Below are positions 27,439 to 36,850 of a stretch of 64,000 nt of DNA, piece by piece. Under the pieces are notes generated by a model. It was not told where the DNA came from. It worked only from the letters and a program-made list of their open reading frames with translations, and ran no database searches. This DNA is from Caballeronia sordidicola (GTDB lineage Bacteria > Pseudomonadota > Gammaproteobacteria > Burkholderiales > Burkholderiaceae): assembly GCF_002220365.1 (NCBI RefSeq), contig NZ_MTHB01000109.1:179161-243160 (forward strand), written 5' to 3'. The translations under genes were made by a program, and so were the position numbers. Within the stretch, counting starts at the first letter, position 1, and the number at the start of each line of letters is the position of its first letter.

Positions 27439-28040
27439 ATGCGGTTTTCTCTGAAGAACGTTTCGAGGAGCAAGCGTCGGTACGCTTCTTCGATTGCACG
27501 CGGATCGCACCGGAAGCATGGGCGAACGGTGCGGGTACGACCCGTACCATCGCGCGCGCAACGGAGGGTGCATGGCGCGTGAGCCTTGCGGAGTTGAGCG
27601 GCGCGGCGAAGTTCTCGCAGTTCGCGGGCTTCGATCGCACCCTGACCCTGGTCGGCGATGAGACTGTTGATCTTCACTCCCAAGACGGCCAGTTAAACGC
27701 CTGCGCGGGACAGCCCGTGCATTTTTCTGGCGACCTGCACGTCTGGGTCACGCTGCCCGCGCGTCCGGTCAACGTATTGAACGTCATGACTCGCCGCGAC
27801 ACCTACCGCTCCCGCGTGAGCGTGGCGACGCATTCCGCGCGCATCACGTCCGCGTCATCGCAGATCCTGTTTTGCGTAGCTGGGCAATGGTCTATCGAAA
27901 GCGCGTTGTTACGCGACGTCTCGCTGCGTCCGCTCACGGGCATCTGGCTCGATGGCTTGCACGAAGACATCGATATGAAGCCGCACGGTCCCGGCGCACA
28001 GCTTGTGTCAATTGCAATAGATCACGTAGCTCCTCGATAA
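27435..28040 (+). CDS. hutD: HutD-family protein
   Basis: 201 residues of the HutD/Ves cupin-like family: [14 protein letters not shown] at residues 30-43, [27 protein letters not shown] and the ending [12 protein letters not shown]. HutD is usually in histidine-use operons, where it is thought to act as a governor of pathway flux, perhaps by binding an intermediate. Here it is inserted between etfA (four-base overlap) and ETF-QO (five-base gap), with no hut gene nearby; hutH is 24 kb away. The placement suggests a similar buffering role for a glutamate-linked amine pathway, an inference. Confidence 0.85.
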   Translation: MNAVFSEERFEEQASVRFFDCTRIAPEAWANGAGTTRTIARATEGAWRVSLAELSGAAKFSQFAGFDRTLTLVGDETVDLHSQDGQLNACAGQPVHFSGDLHVWVTLPARPVNVLNVMTRRDTYRSRVSVATHSARITSASSQILFCVAGQWSIESALLRDVSLRPLTGIWLDGLHEDIDMKPHGPGAQLVSIAIDHVAPR

Positions 28041-28045
28041 GCGCC

Positions 28046-29719
28046 ATGGATAACCACGCACTCATCGAGCAGTACGGTCCCCGTGAATCCATGGAGTACG
28101 ATGTCGTGATCGTGGGCGGCGGTCCTGCGGGGCTATCGGCGGCTATCCGGCTGAAGCAGCTCGCGCAGGAAAAAGGCGTGGAGCTGGGTGTCTGCGTGCT
28201 GGAGAAAGGCTCCGAGATCGGTGCGCACATCCTTTCGGGCGCCGTGATGGACCCGCGGGGTTTAAGCGAATTGCTCCCCGACTGGAAGACCCAGGGCGCA
28301 CCGCTCGATGTGGAAGTCACCGAGGACCGTTTCCTGTTCTTGTCGAAGGACAGCGCAAAACAGGTGCCGAACTGGCTGCTTCCGGATAACTTCAAGAACC
28401 ACGGTAACTATGTCGTGAGCCTGGCGAACGTCACGCGCTGGCTGGGGCAACAGGCTGAAGCGCTGGGCGTGGAAATATTCCCGGGCTTTCCTGCGGCCGA
28501 AGTGCTCTACACCGAAAACGGCGCCGTGCGCGGGGTGGCGACGGGCAACATGGGCGTGGGCAAGGACGGCGAGCCGACCGGCAACTTCCAGCTCGGCATG
28601 GAGTTGCACGCGAAATACACGCTGTTCTGCGAAGGCGCACGCGGCAACCTGGGCCGCCAGCTCATGGATAAATTCAAGCTCGGCCGCGATGCCGATCCGC
28701 AAGTCTACGGCCTCGGCATCAAGGAGCTGTGGCAGATCGATCCCTCGAAACACAAGCCGGGGCTCGTGATTCACACCGCTGGCTGGCCGCTGGAAACCGA
28801 TACCTACGGCGGCTCGTTCCTCTATCACATGGACGATAACCAGGTGATGGTGGGTTTTGTCGTCGGGCTGGGGTATTCGAATCCGTACTTGTCGCCGTTT
28901 GAGGAATTCCAGCGCTACAAGACGCATCCGGCTATCCGCACGTTCCTTGAGGGCGGCAAGCGCGTGTCGTATGGCGCGCGAGCGATCACGGCCGGTGGCT
29001 TGATGTCGTTGCCTAAGCTGGTGTTCCCGGGCGGAGCGCTGGCTGGCGACGATGCCGGGTTCCTGAATGCTTCACGGATCAAGGGCAGTCACGCCGCGAT
29101 CAAGTCCGGCAAGATGGCCGCTGAAGCCGCGTTCGACGCTGTGCAAGCCGGTCGTCAAGCCGATGAACTCAGCGCCTACCCCGAAGCGTTCGATAGTTCG
29201 TGGCTCAAGACCGAGCTCTATCGGGCACGTAATTTCAAGCAGTGGATGAGCAAGGGCCTGTACCTGGGCACGTTCATGGTCGGGCTCGAGCAGAAGGTGT
29301 TGGGCGGCAATGTGCCCTGGACGCTGCATCATCAGCACGCGGATAACGAAACGCTTAAACCGGCGTCGCAATGCAAGCCGATCGTGTATCCGAAGCCGGA
29401 TGGAAAGCTGACGTTTGACCGGTTGGCGTCGGTGTTCATATCGAATACGAATCACGAGGAAAACCAGCCGGCGCATTTGACGCTGAAGGATGCATCGGTG
29501 CCGGTGGATGTGAATTTAAGGACCTATGCCGGGCCGGAAGGACGGTATTGCCCGGCGCAGGTATACGAATTTGTGAAGAACGATGACGGGAGCGAGCGCT
29601 TGCAGATCAACGCGCAGAACTGCGTGCACTGCAAGACCTGCGATATTAAAGACCCGACGCAGAACATCGTGTGGGTGCCGCCAGAAGGTGGCGGTGGGCC
29701 GAATTATCCGAATATGTGA
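28046..29719 (+). CDS. Electron transfer flavoprotein-ubiquinone oxidoreductase
   Basis: 557 residues, full length for ETF-QO. The N-terminal FAD motif (VVIVGGGPAGLSAAIRL), ILSGAVMDPRGL, the membrane/quinone region (YGARAITAGGLMSLPKL, then GDDAGFLNASRIKGSH) and the C-terminal 4Fe-4S segment (CPAQVYEF, CVHCKTCDIKDPTQNI) are all intact. It passes electrons from reduced ETF to the quinone pool at the inner membrane. Presence in the same operon gives the FAD dehydrogenase a dedicated route to respiration. Start ATG 28046, five bases after hutD; a strong terminator follows the stop. Confidence 0.95.
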   Translation: MDNHALIEQYGPRESMEYDVVIVGGGPAGLSAAIRLKQLAQEKGVELGVCVLEKGSEIGAHILSGAVMDPRGLSELLPDWKTQGAPLDVEVTEDRFLFLSKDSAKQVPNWLLPDNFKNHGNYVVSLANVTRWLGQQAEALGVEIFPGFPAAEVLYTENGAVRGVATGNMGVGKDGEPTGNFQLGMELHAKYTLFCEGARGNLGRQLMDKFKLGRDADPQVYGLGIKELWQIDPSKHKPGLVIHTAGWPLETDTYGGSFLYHMDDNQVMVGFVVGLGYSNPYLSPFEEFQRYKTHPAIRTFLEGGKRVSYGARAITAGGLMSLPKLVFPGGALAGDDAGFLNASRIKGSHAAIKSGKMAAEAAFDAVQAGRQADELSAYPEAFDSSWLKTELYRARNFKQWMSKGLYLGTFMVGLEQKVLGGNVPWTLHHQHADNETLKPASQCKPIVYPKPDGKLTFDRLASVFISNTNHEENQPAHLTLKDASVPVDVNLRTYAGPEGRYCPAQVYEFVKNDDGSERLQINAQNCVHCKTCDIKDPTQNIVWVPPEGGGGPNYPNM

Positions 29720-29757
29720 TCGTTCGGATTTGGTCCAGGTGTTTGCGCGGCTTTGCT

Positions 29758-29800
29758 AAAAAGGCCGGTGCCCAATCCATGATCGAGCACCGGCCTTTAG
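29758..29800. terminator. Bidirectional terminator after ETF-QO and rhaS
   Basis: Perfect 12-base stem: AAAGGCCGGTGC (29760-29771) pairs with GCACCGGCCTTT (29787-29798) across a 15-base loop, flanked by A and T residues on both sides. It lies between two convergent operons. Confidence 0.85.
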
Positions 29801-29830
29801 GTGCGCCCTCCTTCTTCGGCGGGCTTCGCT

Positions 29831-30856
29831 CTAGAAATTGAAGTTGTCGATATTCGACGAATCAAACGTGGTCGGCGGTCCAAGCACGACTTCGCCGCTC
29901 TTGCCCACCGTGCGCTTGCCCAGCTTGCCTGCGTCGAAGCTATCGCCTTCCTTGCCCGTGATCGTGCCTGAAGCAAGGTTAGCCGCTGCGTACGCCGCAA
30001 GGTAGCCGAGTTGACCCGGATCCCACAACTGGAACGCCTTCACGGTGCCGTTCTTGATGAACGCGCGCATCTGGTTCGGCGTGCCGAGGCCGGTCACTTC
30101 GACCTTGCCCTTGGCCGGTGACGTCGAGATGTAACGCGCCGCCGCTGCAATACCCACGGTCGTCGGGGAGATGATGCCCTTCAGGTTCGGATATGCCTGC
30201 AACAGACCCTGCGTTTCAACGAACGATTTCTGGTCGTCGTCGTTACCGTAGGCAATCTTCACCAACTTCATCTTCGAGTATTCCGGCTTCTTCAGTTCCT
30301 CCTCCATCCACTTGATCCAGGTATTCTGGTTCGTGGCGTTTGGCGTAGCCGAGAGGATCGCGAACTCACCCTCGCCTCCTATCAGCTTCGACATCAACTG
30401 CACCTGCCCCCGTCCGATCCCTTCAGAGTTCGCCTGATTGACGAAAATCTGGCGGCCGTCGGGTGCGGTATCGGAGTCGAACGTGACAACCTTCACGCCC
30501 TGCGCCATCGCCTTCTTCAGGTACGGAACGACCGCATTGGCATCGTTGGCGGCAATCACGATCGCGTCCTGGCGCTGCGTGATCAGCGTGTTGATGTACT
30601 GAACCTGCGACGACGCGCCCGCATCCGACGGTCCCACTACCTTGCCCTGGCCGCCCATCTCCTTGATAGCCGCCAGACCGCCGTCGTCGGCGATAACTTC
30701 GTATGGGTTGTTGATCTGCTTGGGCAGGAACGCTATTTTCAGGTCTTTCTTCAGATCCGCGGCGCTCGCGCTGACCGGAATCATCGCCGCCGCGGACACC
30801 GCGATCAGCGCGGCGCATAGCGCCGGACCGCGAATGGACTTAAAGGGTTTGAACAT
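29831..30856 (-). CDS. rhaS: Rhamnose ABC transporter substrate-binding protein
   Basis: 341 residues with a Sec signal peptide (about residues 1-33, ending SASAAD) and a periplasmic-binding-protein-like ribose fold: LKIAFLPKQINNPYEVIADDGG, INTLITQRQDAIVIAANDANAV, VVTFDSDTAPDGRQIFVNQA, then IISPTTVGIAAAARY and FQLWDPGQLGYLAAYA. These match the rhamnose-binding RhaS group rather than RbsB. It is the last gene of the rhaM-lactonase-rhaT-rhaP-rhaQ-rhaS operon, 80 bases after rhaQ, and ends at a bidirectional terminator. Confidence 0.93.
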   Translation of the reverse strand: MFKPFKSIRGPALCAALIAVSAAAMIPVSASAADLKKDLKIAFLPKQINNPYEVIADDGGLAAIKEMGGQGKVVGPSDAGASSQVQYINTLITQRQDAIVIAANDANAVVPYLKKAMAQGVKVVTFDSDTAPDGRQIFVNQANSEGIGRGQVQLMSKLIGGEGEFAILSATPNATNQNTWIKWMEEELKKPEYSKMKLVKIAYGNDDDQKSFVETQGLLQAYPNLKGIISPTTVGIAAAARYISTSPAKGKVEVTGLGTPNQMRAFIKNGTVKAFQLWDPGQLGYLAAYAAANLASGTITGKEGDSFDAGKLGKRTVGKSGEVVLGPPTTFDSSNIDNFNF

Positions 30857-30936
30857 GCTTGTGTCTCCTGATGTCGCGCGCTGCTCCGGTTCAATGAATG
30901 GCCGGAGTCTTCACGCTGGTTTTAAAAAGCCAAGCT

Positions 30937-31941
30937 TCAGATAAGCGTCTGCGTCATCAAGCGCTTTTCGCGCATGACACGCCAACGTGCAACAAGATTC
31001 GGAATCAGCACCGACGACAACAACAAACCACCGGTCACAATGGTCAGCGTCTCGCTCGACACATCCGAGAGCGTCAACGCATTGCGCAACACGCCGATGA
31101 TCAGCAACGACAGAAGTACGCCGATCATCGACCCGCGTCCACCGAAGATGCTCACACCGCCGAACAGCACAGCCGCGATCACCGACAGTTCGAAGCCCTC
31201 GCCGTTGTCACCGCGAGCGCTGGTGAAGCGCAACGTGTAGACCACGCCCGCGAGCGCGCTCATCGCGCCGGACAGCATGAAAAGCTTGAGCTTCGTACGC
31301 GCCACGTCGATACCGGAAAATTGCGCGGCAACGGGATTCGCACCAATCGCGTAGAGGCTGCGTCCGAACGGCGTGGCCTGCAGCAGCACAGTGAAAACGA
31401 CGGCCCCAATGATGACAAGGACAAACGGCATGGGCAGGAACGCGGCGACGGTATCCATCCCGAACGCCGTATAGGACGCGGGAAAGTCCGCGACAGCCTG
31501 GTCACCCAGCAGGACGTACGCCAGGCCGCGAAACAGCGCCAGGGTGCCGATGGTGACAGCCAGTGAGGGAAGATTGAAGCGCACGATCACAAGCCCGTTG
31601 AAAAGACCGGCAAGCGTTCCCGCGACCAATACGATCGCGATCACGAGCGGCATGGGCAGGCCCATGTGCCAGAGCACGCCCATCAGCGCACTCGACGCGC
31701 CGAGCACGGACGCCACCGACAAATCGATCTCCGCCGCGACAATGATCAATGTCATCGGCAAGGCGATCAGCGCGATCTCAGTGAAGTCAGCTAGCATGTT
31801 CGAGAGGTTGGCGCTCGATAGAAACACCGGCGACAACACGCGCCCGAGGATCAGTCCCAGCACTAACACAACCACCAGCATTGTTTCCCACGAGAGATGC
31901 CTGCGCTTGGTCAAAGCGAGTGCGGAATCGGGTTTAGACAT
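30937..31941 (-). CDS. rhaQ: Rhamnose ABC transporter permease
   Basis: 334 residues, hydrophobic throughout, with the BPD_transp_2 signature: [31 protein letters not shown] in the second helix region and GGVSIFGGRGSMIGVLLSLLI near the end. It forms the membrane channel with RhaP. The start overlaps the rhaP stop by eight bases. Which of the two permeases is called RhaP or RhaQ is by position only. Confidence 0.9.
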   Translation of the reverse strand: MSKPDSALALTKRRHLSWETMLVVVLVLGLILGRVLSPVFLSSANLSNMLADFTEIALIALPMTLIIVAAEIDLSVASVLGASSALMGVLWHMGLPMPLVIAIVLVAGTLAGLFNGLVIVRFNLPSLAVTIGTLALFRGLAYVLLGDQAVADFPASYTAFGMDTVAAFLPMPFVLVIIGAVVFTVLLQATPFGRSLYAIGANPVAAQFSGIDVARTKLKLFMLSGAMSALAGVVYTLRFTSARGDNGEGFELSVIAAVLFGGVSIFGGRGSMIGVLLSLLIIGVLRNALTLSDVSSETLTIVTGGLLLSSVLIPNLVARWRVMREKRLMTQTLI

Positions 31942-32977
31942 GATCGCGTTTCCTCATCATGCGCCGAGCGACTGAACGCGCCAGCAGTGTGTCGAGTGTG
32001 ATCGCCGCGACGATCAGTGCCCCTTGAATGGCCTGCTGCCAGAATGGCGATACGCGCAACACCACCAGCGCGATGTTGATCACGCCAAGCACGAGCGCAC
32101 CGAGCGTCGCGCCGAGGATGGTGCCCACGCCGCCGGTGATCGCCACGCTGCCCACCACGGCTGCGGCCACCACCTGCAATTCGATACCCTTCGCGGTGCT
32201 CGCTTCGACCGTACCAAAACGCGCCAGCCACAACACACCAGCCAAGCCCGCAATGGCGCCCGACAACAGGAAACCGATCATCACCCGACGCTCTACGCGA
32301 ATACCTGCAAGCCGTGCGGCTTCCGGGTTCGAACCAATCGCGTAATGCTCACGGCCGCCGCGATATTGCTTGAGATAGACGCCCATCGCGAACAATACGA
32401 CCACCGCTATCAGCACCAGGTTCGGCAAGCCGAGCAGCGAACCCGTCGCGATGCGCGAAAACGCATCCGGAAGGCTGGTCGCGTTGATCTGGCCGCCGTG
32501 AACCCAGGCGTAATCGGCGCCACGCACGATATACAGCGTTGACAACGTTGCCACCAGCGAAGGCACGCGCCCGAACGTGATCAGCGTGCCGTTCACCGCA
32601 CCAATCGCAAGGCCAATGGTTATGCCCGCGAGCATCGCGACCGCGATCGGCATGTGCGGGAACATCACGAAAAGGCTGCCGACCGAATACGCACTGACAC
32701 CGACAACGGACGCTACCGACAGATCGATATGCCGCATCAGCATCACGACCGTCATGCCAGCGGTGAGCAAGCCGATGATCGATACATTAAGCAGGACGTC
32801 GCGCAGGTTCTGCAGGTTCAGGAACTCGGGTTTCACCGCGGCGGTAGCTGCGACCAGCGCAATCAGCACGACAAACAAGGTCGCTTCGCGGCTGCGAACC
32901 AGGTCCGCCAGCAGGTTGCGGCGTTTGGGCTTGGGTGCGTGCACGGCGGGCATGGCGGGAGAATGTCGTGTCATCAT
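31934..32977 (-). CDS. rhaP: Rhamnose ABC transporter permease
   Basis: 347 residues; second CUT2-type permease with [25 protein letters not shown] and the coupling-loop segment [22 protein letters not shown] charged N-terminal tail of about 30 residues precedes the first helix. The start (one of two adjacent ATGs) overlaps the rhaT stop by four bases. It makes a heterodimer with the neighbouring permease in the inner membrane. Confidence 0.9.
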   Translation of the reverse strand: MMTRHSPAMPAVHAPKPKRRNLLADLVRSREATLFVVLIALVAATAAVKPEFLNLQNLRDVLLNVSIIGLLTAGMTVVMLMRHIDLSVASVVGVSAYSVGSLFVMFPHMPIAVAMLAGITIGLAIGAVNGTLITFGRVPSLVATLSTLYIVRGADYAWVHGGQINATSLPDAFSRIATGSLLGLPNLVLIAVVVLFAMGVYLKQYRGGREHYAIGSNPEAARLAGIRVERRVMIGFLLSGAIAGLAGVLWLARFGTVEASTAKGIELQVVAAAVVGSVAITGGVGTILGATLGALVLGVINIALVVLRVSPFWQQAIQGALIVAAITLDTLLARSVARRMMRKRDHV

Positions 32978-34497
32978 GCCGCCTTCCCCAACAGGGAGGG
33001 CGATGCGCCGAGTGCGGCGCTCATCACGCGTTCTTCGTTTGCATCGGCACGTGCGATGTCGGCGCTGATGCGCCCTTCGTGCATGACAAGGATACGATCG
33101 GCCATGCCGAGCACTTCGGGCAGCTCGCTTGAAATCATCAGGACGGCCATGCCTTCGCGGACCAGTTCGGCGAGTGTTCGATACACCTCCGCCTTGGCCC
33201 CGACATCGATACCGCGGGTCGGTTCGTCGATGATCAGCACTTTAGGCCCTGTGGCCAGCCACTTTCCGAGTACGACCTTCTGCTGGTTGCCACCCGACAG
33301 CGTGCCGACCGGCGCGTCCAGATCGCTCGCTTTAAGACGCAGGCGTTTGCCCCAGTCGGCGGCGAGCGTATTCTCACTGCGTGACGAGATCAACCCGTGT
33401 TTGACGAGGCGTCCCAGCACCGTCAACGACGCGTTGCGCGCAATGCTGAGTTCCAGCGCAAGACCTTGCGCACGGCGGTCCTCCGGCACCAGCGCGAGCC
33501 CCGCGCGGACTGCCGCCTGCGGCCGGCCGAGTTGCAAGGGCTTGCCCGCGATGTGAACCTCGCCTGCATCAACGTGGTCGATGCCGAAGATCGCGCGCGC
33601 CACTTCGCTGCGCCCTGCGCCAACCAGCCCCGCCAGCGCCACGATCTCGCCTGCGCGGACCTCGAACGAGACGTTCTTGAACACGCCGTCGCGCGTCAGG
33701 TTACGAACTGAAAGACGAACCTCGCCCGGTGCGACATCGGCTTTCGGATAGAAGGTATCGAGATCACGACCGACCATCTTGCTGACGATCGAATCGATGG
33801 TCATGTCGGCGGTCATGGCGTCGAAGACCTTCAGGCCATCGCGCATGATCGTCAGGCGCTGTGTCAGCGCGAACACCTCGTCGAGCCGGTGTGTGATGAA
33901 AAGAATGGCGGCGTCTCGCTCACGCAATGCGCGCACGATGGAGAACAGGCGCTCCACTTCGGTCAGCGACAACGCCGCTGTCGGCTCGTCCATGATCAGC
34001 ACATTCGCGTTCAGAGAAAGCGCTTTGGCGATCTCGACCACTTGCTGATCGGCGATGGACAAACCGCGCACGAGGCGCTCCGCGCGCAGATTGACACCAA
34101 GCGATTGCAACAGCGCGTCCACTTCGCGATTCATTTCGTCGTAGCGAATCCGGCCGATCCGGTCGCGCGGCTGACGTCCCATGTAGATGTTTTCCGCGAT
34201 GGACAGGTCAGCGAACAACGTAGGTTCCTGATAGATCACAGCGAGACCCGCATCGCGCGCTTCAGCGGGATTCGCGAACGTACGCGCCTGTCCGTCGACC
34301 AGCAATTCGCCCGCGTCCGGCTGGTAAACACCCGCAAGCAGCTTGACGAGGGTCGACTTGCCTGCGCCGTTCTCGCCGAGCAACGCATGCACTTCACCCG
34401 GCCATAGCGCGAGGCTGCCGTCCCCGAGCGCACGCACGCGGCCAAACGACTTGCTCGCGTGCCTTAGCTCAAGCCGAGGCGGATTGTTATTGCCCAT
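32974..34497 (-). CDS. rhaT: Rhamnose ABC transporter ATP-binding protein
   Basis: 507 residues with two tandem ABC ATPase domains. Domain 1 has Walker [10 protein letters not shown] (about 42-50), signature LSIADQQ-EIAKAL and Walker [12 protein letters not shown]. Domain 2 has the degenerate Walker [10 protein letters not shown] usual in CUT2 sugar ATPases, [15 protein letters not shown] and [14 protein letters not shown]. It energises the RhaPQ channel. It lies ten bases downstream of the lactonase gene and is coupled to rhaP. Confidence 0.94.
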   Translation of the reverse strand: MGNNNPPRLELRHASKSFGRVRALGDGSLALWPGEVHALLGENGAGKSTLVKLLAGVYQPDAGELLVDGQARTFANPAEARDAGLAVIYQEPTLFADLSIAENIYMGRQPRDRIGRIRYDEMNREVDALLQSLGVNLRAERLVRGLSIADQQVVEIAKALSLNANVLIMDEPTAALSLTEVERLFSIVRALRERDAAILFITHRLDEVFALTQRLTIMRDGLKVFDAMTADMTIDSIVSKMVGRDLDTFYPKADVAPGEVRLSVRNLTRDGVFKNVSFEVRAGEIVALAGLVGAGRSEVARAIFGIDHVDAGEVHIAGKPLQLGRPQAAVRAGLALVPEDRRAQGLALELSIARNASLTVLGRLVKHGLISSRSENTLAADWGKRLRLKASDLDAPVGTLSGGNQQKVVLGKWLATGPKVLIIDEPTRGIDVGAKAEVYRTLAELVREGMAVLMISSELPEVLGMADRILVMHEGRISADIARADANEERVMSAALGASPSLLGKAA

Positions 34498-34507
34498 ACT
34501 GTCTCCT

Positions 34508-35398
34508 TCAGATGCGATATATACGTTCTGCGTTGCTTTTGAAGAGGGCTTCTTTTTCTGTATCTCTCAGGTCTTTGACAATCGATGCATACGCGTTCCA
34601 CAACCCTCCATACGTGGCGAACAAACGATCGACCGGAAAGTTCGACGCGAACATGGCGCGCTCGCAACCAAACGTATCGATGGTCTCCAGCACATATGGC
34701 CGAAAACTTTCGATGCTCCATTGATGATCGAACATGGCGAGCCCGCTGATCTTCACCGCTACATTCGGACATGCAGCAAGCGCACGCAGCCCGTCACGCC
34801 ATGCTCGAAACCCCTCCACCGAGGAACGATCCACGAACATGCCGGCATGATTCACGATGAACTGCGTGTCGGGGTGTTCCTGCGCAAGCTCAGCCGCTTC
34901 TTTCATCTGCGATGGATAGAGCTGCAGATCGAATGACATCGAATACCGCTTCAGCAAGTCGAAGTTCTTGCGCCATTGCGATTCACGCATGTAGTGCCGG
35001 CCCACGTAGTCGTAAAGCGGATTGGCGTGCACGTTGAGTATTTGCCGGATACCTCGCGTGTTGGCGAATGCCGCGTGCCCTTCGAGCACTTCGTGAGCGT
35101 TGTCCGCCGATAAATCCGCGCCCGCAACGATCGCATTCGGTAACCCGTGGCCCTCGTGATCGGCAACATCTTGCAGCCAGCGCGTTTCTTCCACTGGATC
35201 GGCGGGATCGTGATTGGCATCCACATGCACGAGCTTGAGCACCTGGAGCGGCCCGGCATCGCGCAGCAAGTCACCGATCAGGTAGTCGTGCTTCAACTCG
35301 CGTGCATCGCCGACGAACGACTTACCCGGGTTCGCCAGCCACGGATAGTGATGCGTCTTCAGATCCCAAAGGTGAATGTGCGGATCGACAACCTGCAT
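34508..35398 (-). CDS. Amidohydrolase-family lactonase, probable L-rhamnono-1,4-lactonase
   Basis: 296 residues of the amidohydrolase-2 TIM-barrel group that includes L-fuconolactonase and rhamnonolactonase. The metal-binding start [39 protein letters not shown] and the late [11 protein letters not shown] (Asp at the barrel end) are visible. ATG 35398 has GAGG eight bases upstream and begins at the family start. It would hydrolyse L-rhamnono-1,4-lactone from L-rhamnose dehydrogenase to L-rhamnonate. Position between rhaM and rhaT supports this, although a fucose/galactose lactone cannot be excluded from sequence alone. Confidence 0.85.
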   Translation of the reverse strand: MQVVDPHIHLWDLKTHHYPWLANPGKSFVGDARELKHDYLIGDLLRDAGPLQVLKLVHVDANHDPADPVEETRWLQDVADHEGHGLPNAIVAGADLSADNAHEVLEGHAAFANTRGIRQILNVHANPLYDYVGRHYMRESQWRKNFDLLKRYSMSFDLQLYPSQMKEAAELAQEHPDTQFIVNHAGMFVDRSSVEGFRAWRDGLRALAACPNVAVKISGLAMFDHQWSIESFRPYVLETIDTFGCERAMFASNFPVDRLFATYGGLWNAYASIVKDLRDTEKEALFKSNAERIYRI

Positions 35399-35436
35399 GG
35401 ATATGTCCTCGTGCCGCAAAGGCTGAACCAAAAGCG

Positions 35437-35751
35437 TCAGGGTAGATGAAAGACTGGCACGAGCGCGGCTTGCACCGGCGAGCGGTCAGGGTTTGTTTCC
35501 ATCAGGTCGGCCATGCTGTCCCACCATTTGCGCATGATGGGCAGATCGGGCAAGGCGTCCATGGTGTGGTCGCGCTCACGCTTGAGGGTGGCGAACAGGT
35601 GCCCGGTGGTTTCGTCGAGGAAGATCCAGTAATCGCGGATCCCGGCGTGACTTAACGCCTCGGCCAGCTCGGGCCATATGTCGCGATGACGCCGCTCGTA
35701 TTCATCGCGCTGGCCCGGTTTGAGGGTCATCCTGAACGCAATCGTCTCCAT
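35437..35751 (-). CDS. rhaM: L-rhamnose mutarotase
   Basis: 104 residues, the exact RhaM/YiiL length. The family core is complete: AFRMTLKPGQRDEYERRH, IWPEL, IRDYWIFLDETTGHLFATLK and PIMRKWWDSMADLMETNPD with the active-site Tyr, His and paired Trp residues. It interconverts alpha- and beta-L-rhamnopyranose in the cytoplasm. It is the first gene of the uptake operon and is divergent from the LysR gene, so the operon promoter lies at 35752-35899. Confidence 0.96.
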   Translation of the reverse strand: METIAFRMTLKPGQRDEYERRHRDIWPELAEALSHAGIRDYWIFLDETTGHLFATLKRERDHTMDALPDLPIMRKWWDSMADLMETNPDRSPVQAALVPVFHLP

Positions 35752-35822
35752 TGCGGCTTGCCTTTTATAGGTGTTGAAACCGGTTGAATCCCGGCCTTTG
35801 CGCTACGACTATAATTCGCCGA

Positions 35823-35854
35823 CTGATAACATGACAATCCGAAGTCAGGATCAG
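35823..35854. promoter_or_regulatory. Candidate LysR operator in the rhaM/LysR divergent promoter
   Basis: Nested inverted repeats CTGAT (35823-35827)/ATCAG (35850-35854) and TGAC (35832-35835)/GTCA (35844-35847) surround ACAATCCGA (35834-35842). The same nine bases, with a nearby ATAAC, occur in the promoter of the second rhamnose operon at 41053-41061. This points to a shared regulator, probably the LysR protein encoded next to it. Confidence 0.5.
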
Positions 35855-35899
35855 CCGATCGCAAAACCGAATCGCATAACGGACACACGAGGACGCCCG

Positions 35900-36850
35900 A
35901 TGACCCAGAACGTCTCCCAGATTGCCCTCGTCAATCGCCTGAAATTCAAGCATCTCGCGCTGCTCGTCGCCCTCGACGACGCCCGCAACCTGCACCAGGC
36001 AGCCGAGGCCATTAATGTCGCCCAGCCCAGTGCCAGCCGCATGCTGAGCGACATCGAAGAAGCGTTCGGCTTCCTCTTGTTCGAACGCAACGCCCGCGGC
36101 ATGCAGCCCACGCCGCTCGGAGTCGCCACCCTCGCCTACGCGCGCCGCTCGCTTGCCGACCTCACACGCTTCGCCGCCGACCTCGAAAGCAAGCGGCGCG
36201 GCGGTCACGGTCAGCTGACTGTAGGCGCGATCATGGGCGCGGCGCCCGACGTCCTTGCCATGGCCATCGCCGAACTTAAAAGCGAGCGGCCGTTGCTCAA
36301 CGTTCGTATTCTTGGAGAGACCAGCGACCAGGTGGTGCAATTGCTGCACCGCCGCGAAGTGGATCTCGCGCTCGGCCGTCTCACCACGCCGCTCCAGCAC
36401 AACGACTTCGACTTCGAACCGCTCTCGCGCGAGGCCATGCGGCTGGTCGTGCGCGCCGCGCATCCGCTCGCTCATGAAACCACGCTATCGCTTGACGCGC
36501 TGATCTCCTGGCCCTGGATCCTGCAACCAATCACCAGCCCGGCCCGCGCGCTGTTCGAAGAAGAGCTTGCGCGGGCCGGGCTTGCTTCTCCTTCCAACGT
36601 GGTCGAGTGCGCGTCGATCTTCGCCACGCTTCAGCTTCTGCAGAATAGCGACGCTGTCGCCATGCTGCCCGAGTCCGTCGTACGCGATTACCTGCGGGCG
36701 CATTTGCTGATCGAACTGCCCATCGAAATCGGCAAAAGCCTTTCGGGCTTCGGCTTGTTGCGGCGCAAACATGAAACGCTTAGCGAACCCGCCGAATACT
36801 GCATCGCGCTGCTGCGCAAATACTCGGCCGGCTCGTTCACTGAAGGTTGA
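35900..36850 (+). CDS. LysR-family (GbpR-type) regulator of the rhamnose locus
   Basis: 316 residues. The HTH (LKFKHLALLVALDDARNLHQAAEAI, then PSASRMLSDIEEAFGFLLFER) is of the GbpR type, LysR regulators of sugar-uptake genes, followed by a long effector domain (GQLTVGAIMGAAPDVL, LGETSDQVVQLL). ATG 35900 with GAGG upstream gives the family N-terminus; two upstream in-frame ATGs (35771, 35831) are less likely. It is divergent from the rhaM operon and lies between the two rhamnose operons. Its last 14 bases overlap the 3' end of the convergent dehydrogenase gene. Confidence 0.9.
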   Translation: MTQNVSQIALVNRLKFKHLALLVALDDARNLHQAAEAINVAQPSASRMLSDIEEAFGFLLFERNARGMQPTPLGVATLAYARRSLADLTRFAADLESKRRGGHGQLTVGAIMGAAPDVLAMAIAELKSERPLLNVRILGETSDQVVQLLHRREVDLALGRLTTPLQHNDFDFEPLSREAMRLVVRAAHPLAHETTLSLDALISWPWILQPITSPARALFEEELARAGLASPSNVVECASIFATLQLLQNSDAVAMLPESVVRDYLRAHLLIELPIEIGKSLSGFGLLRRKHETLSEPAEYCIALLRKYSAGSFTEG

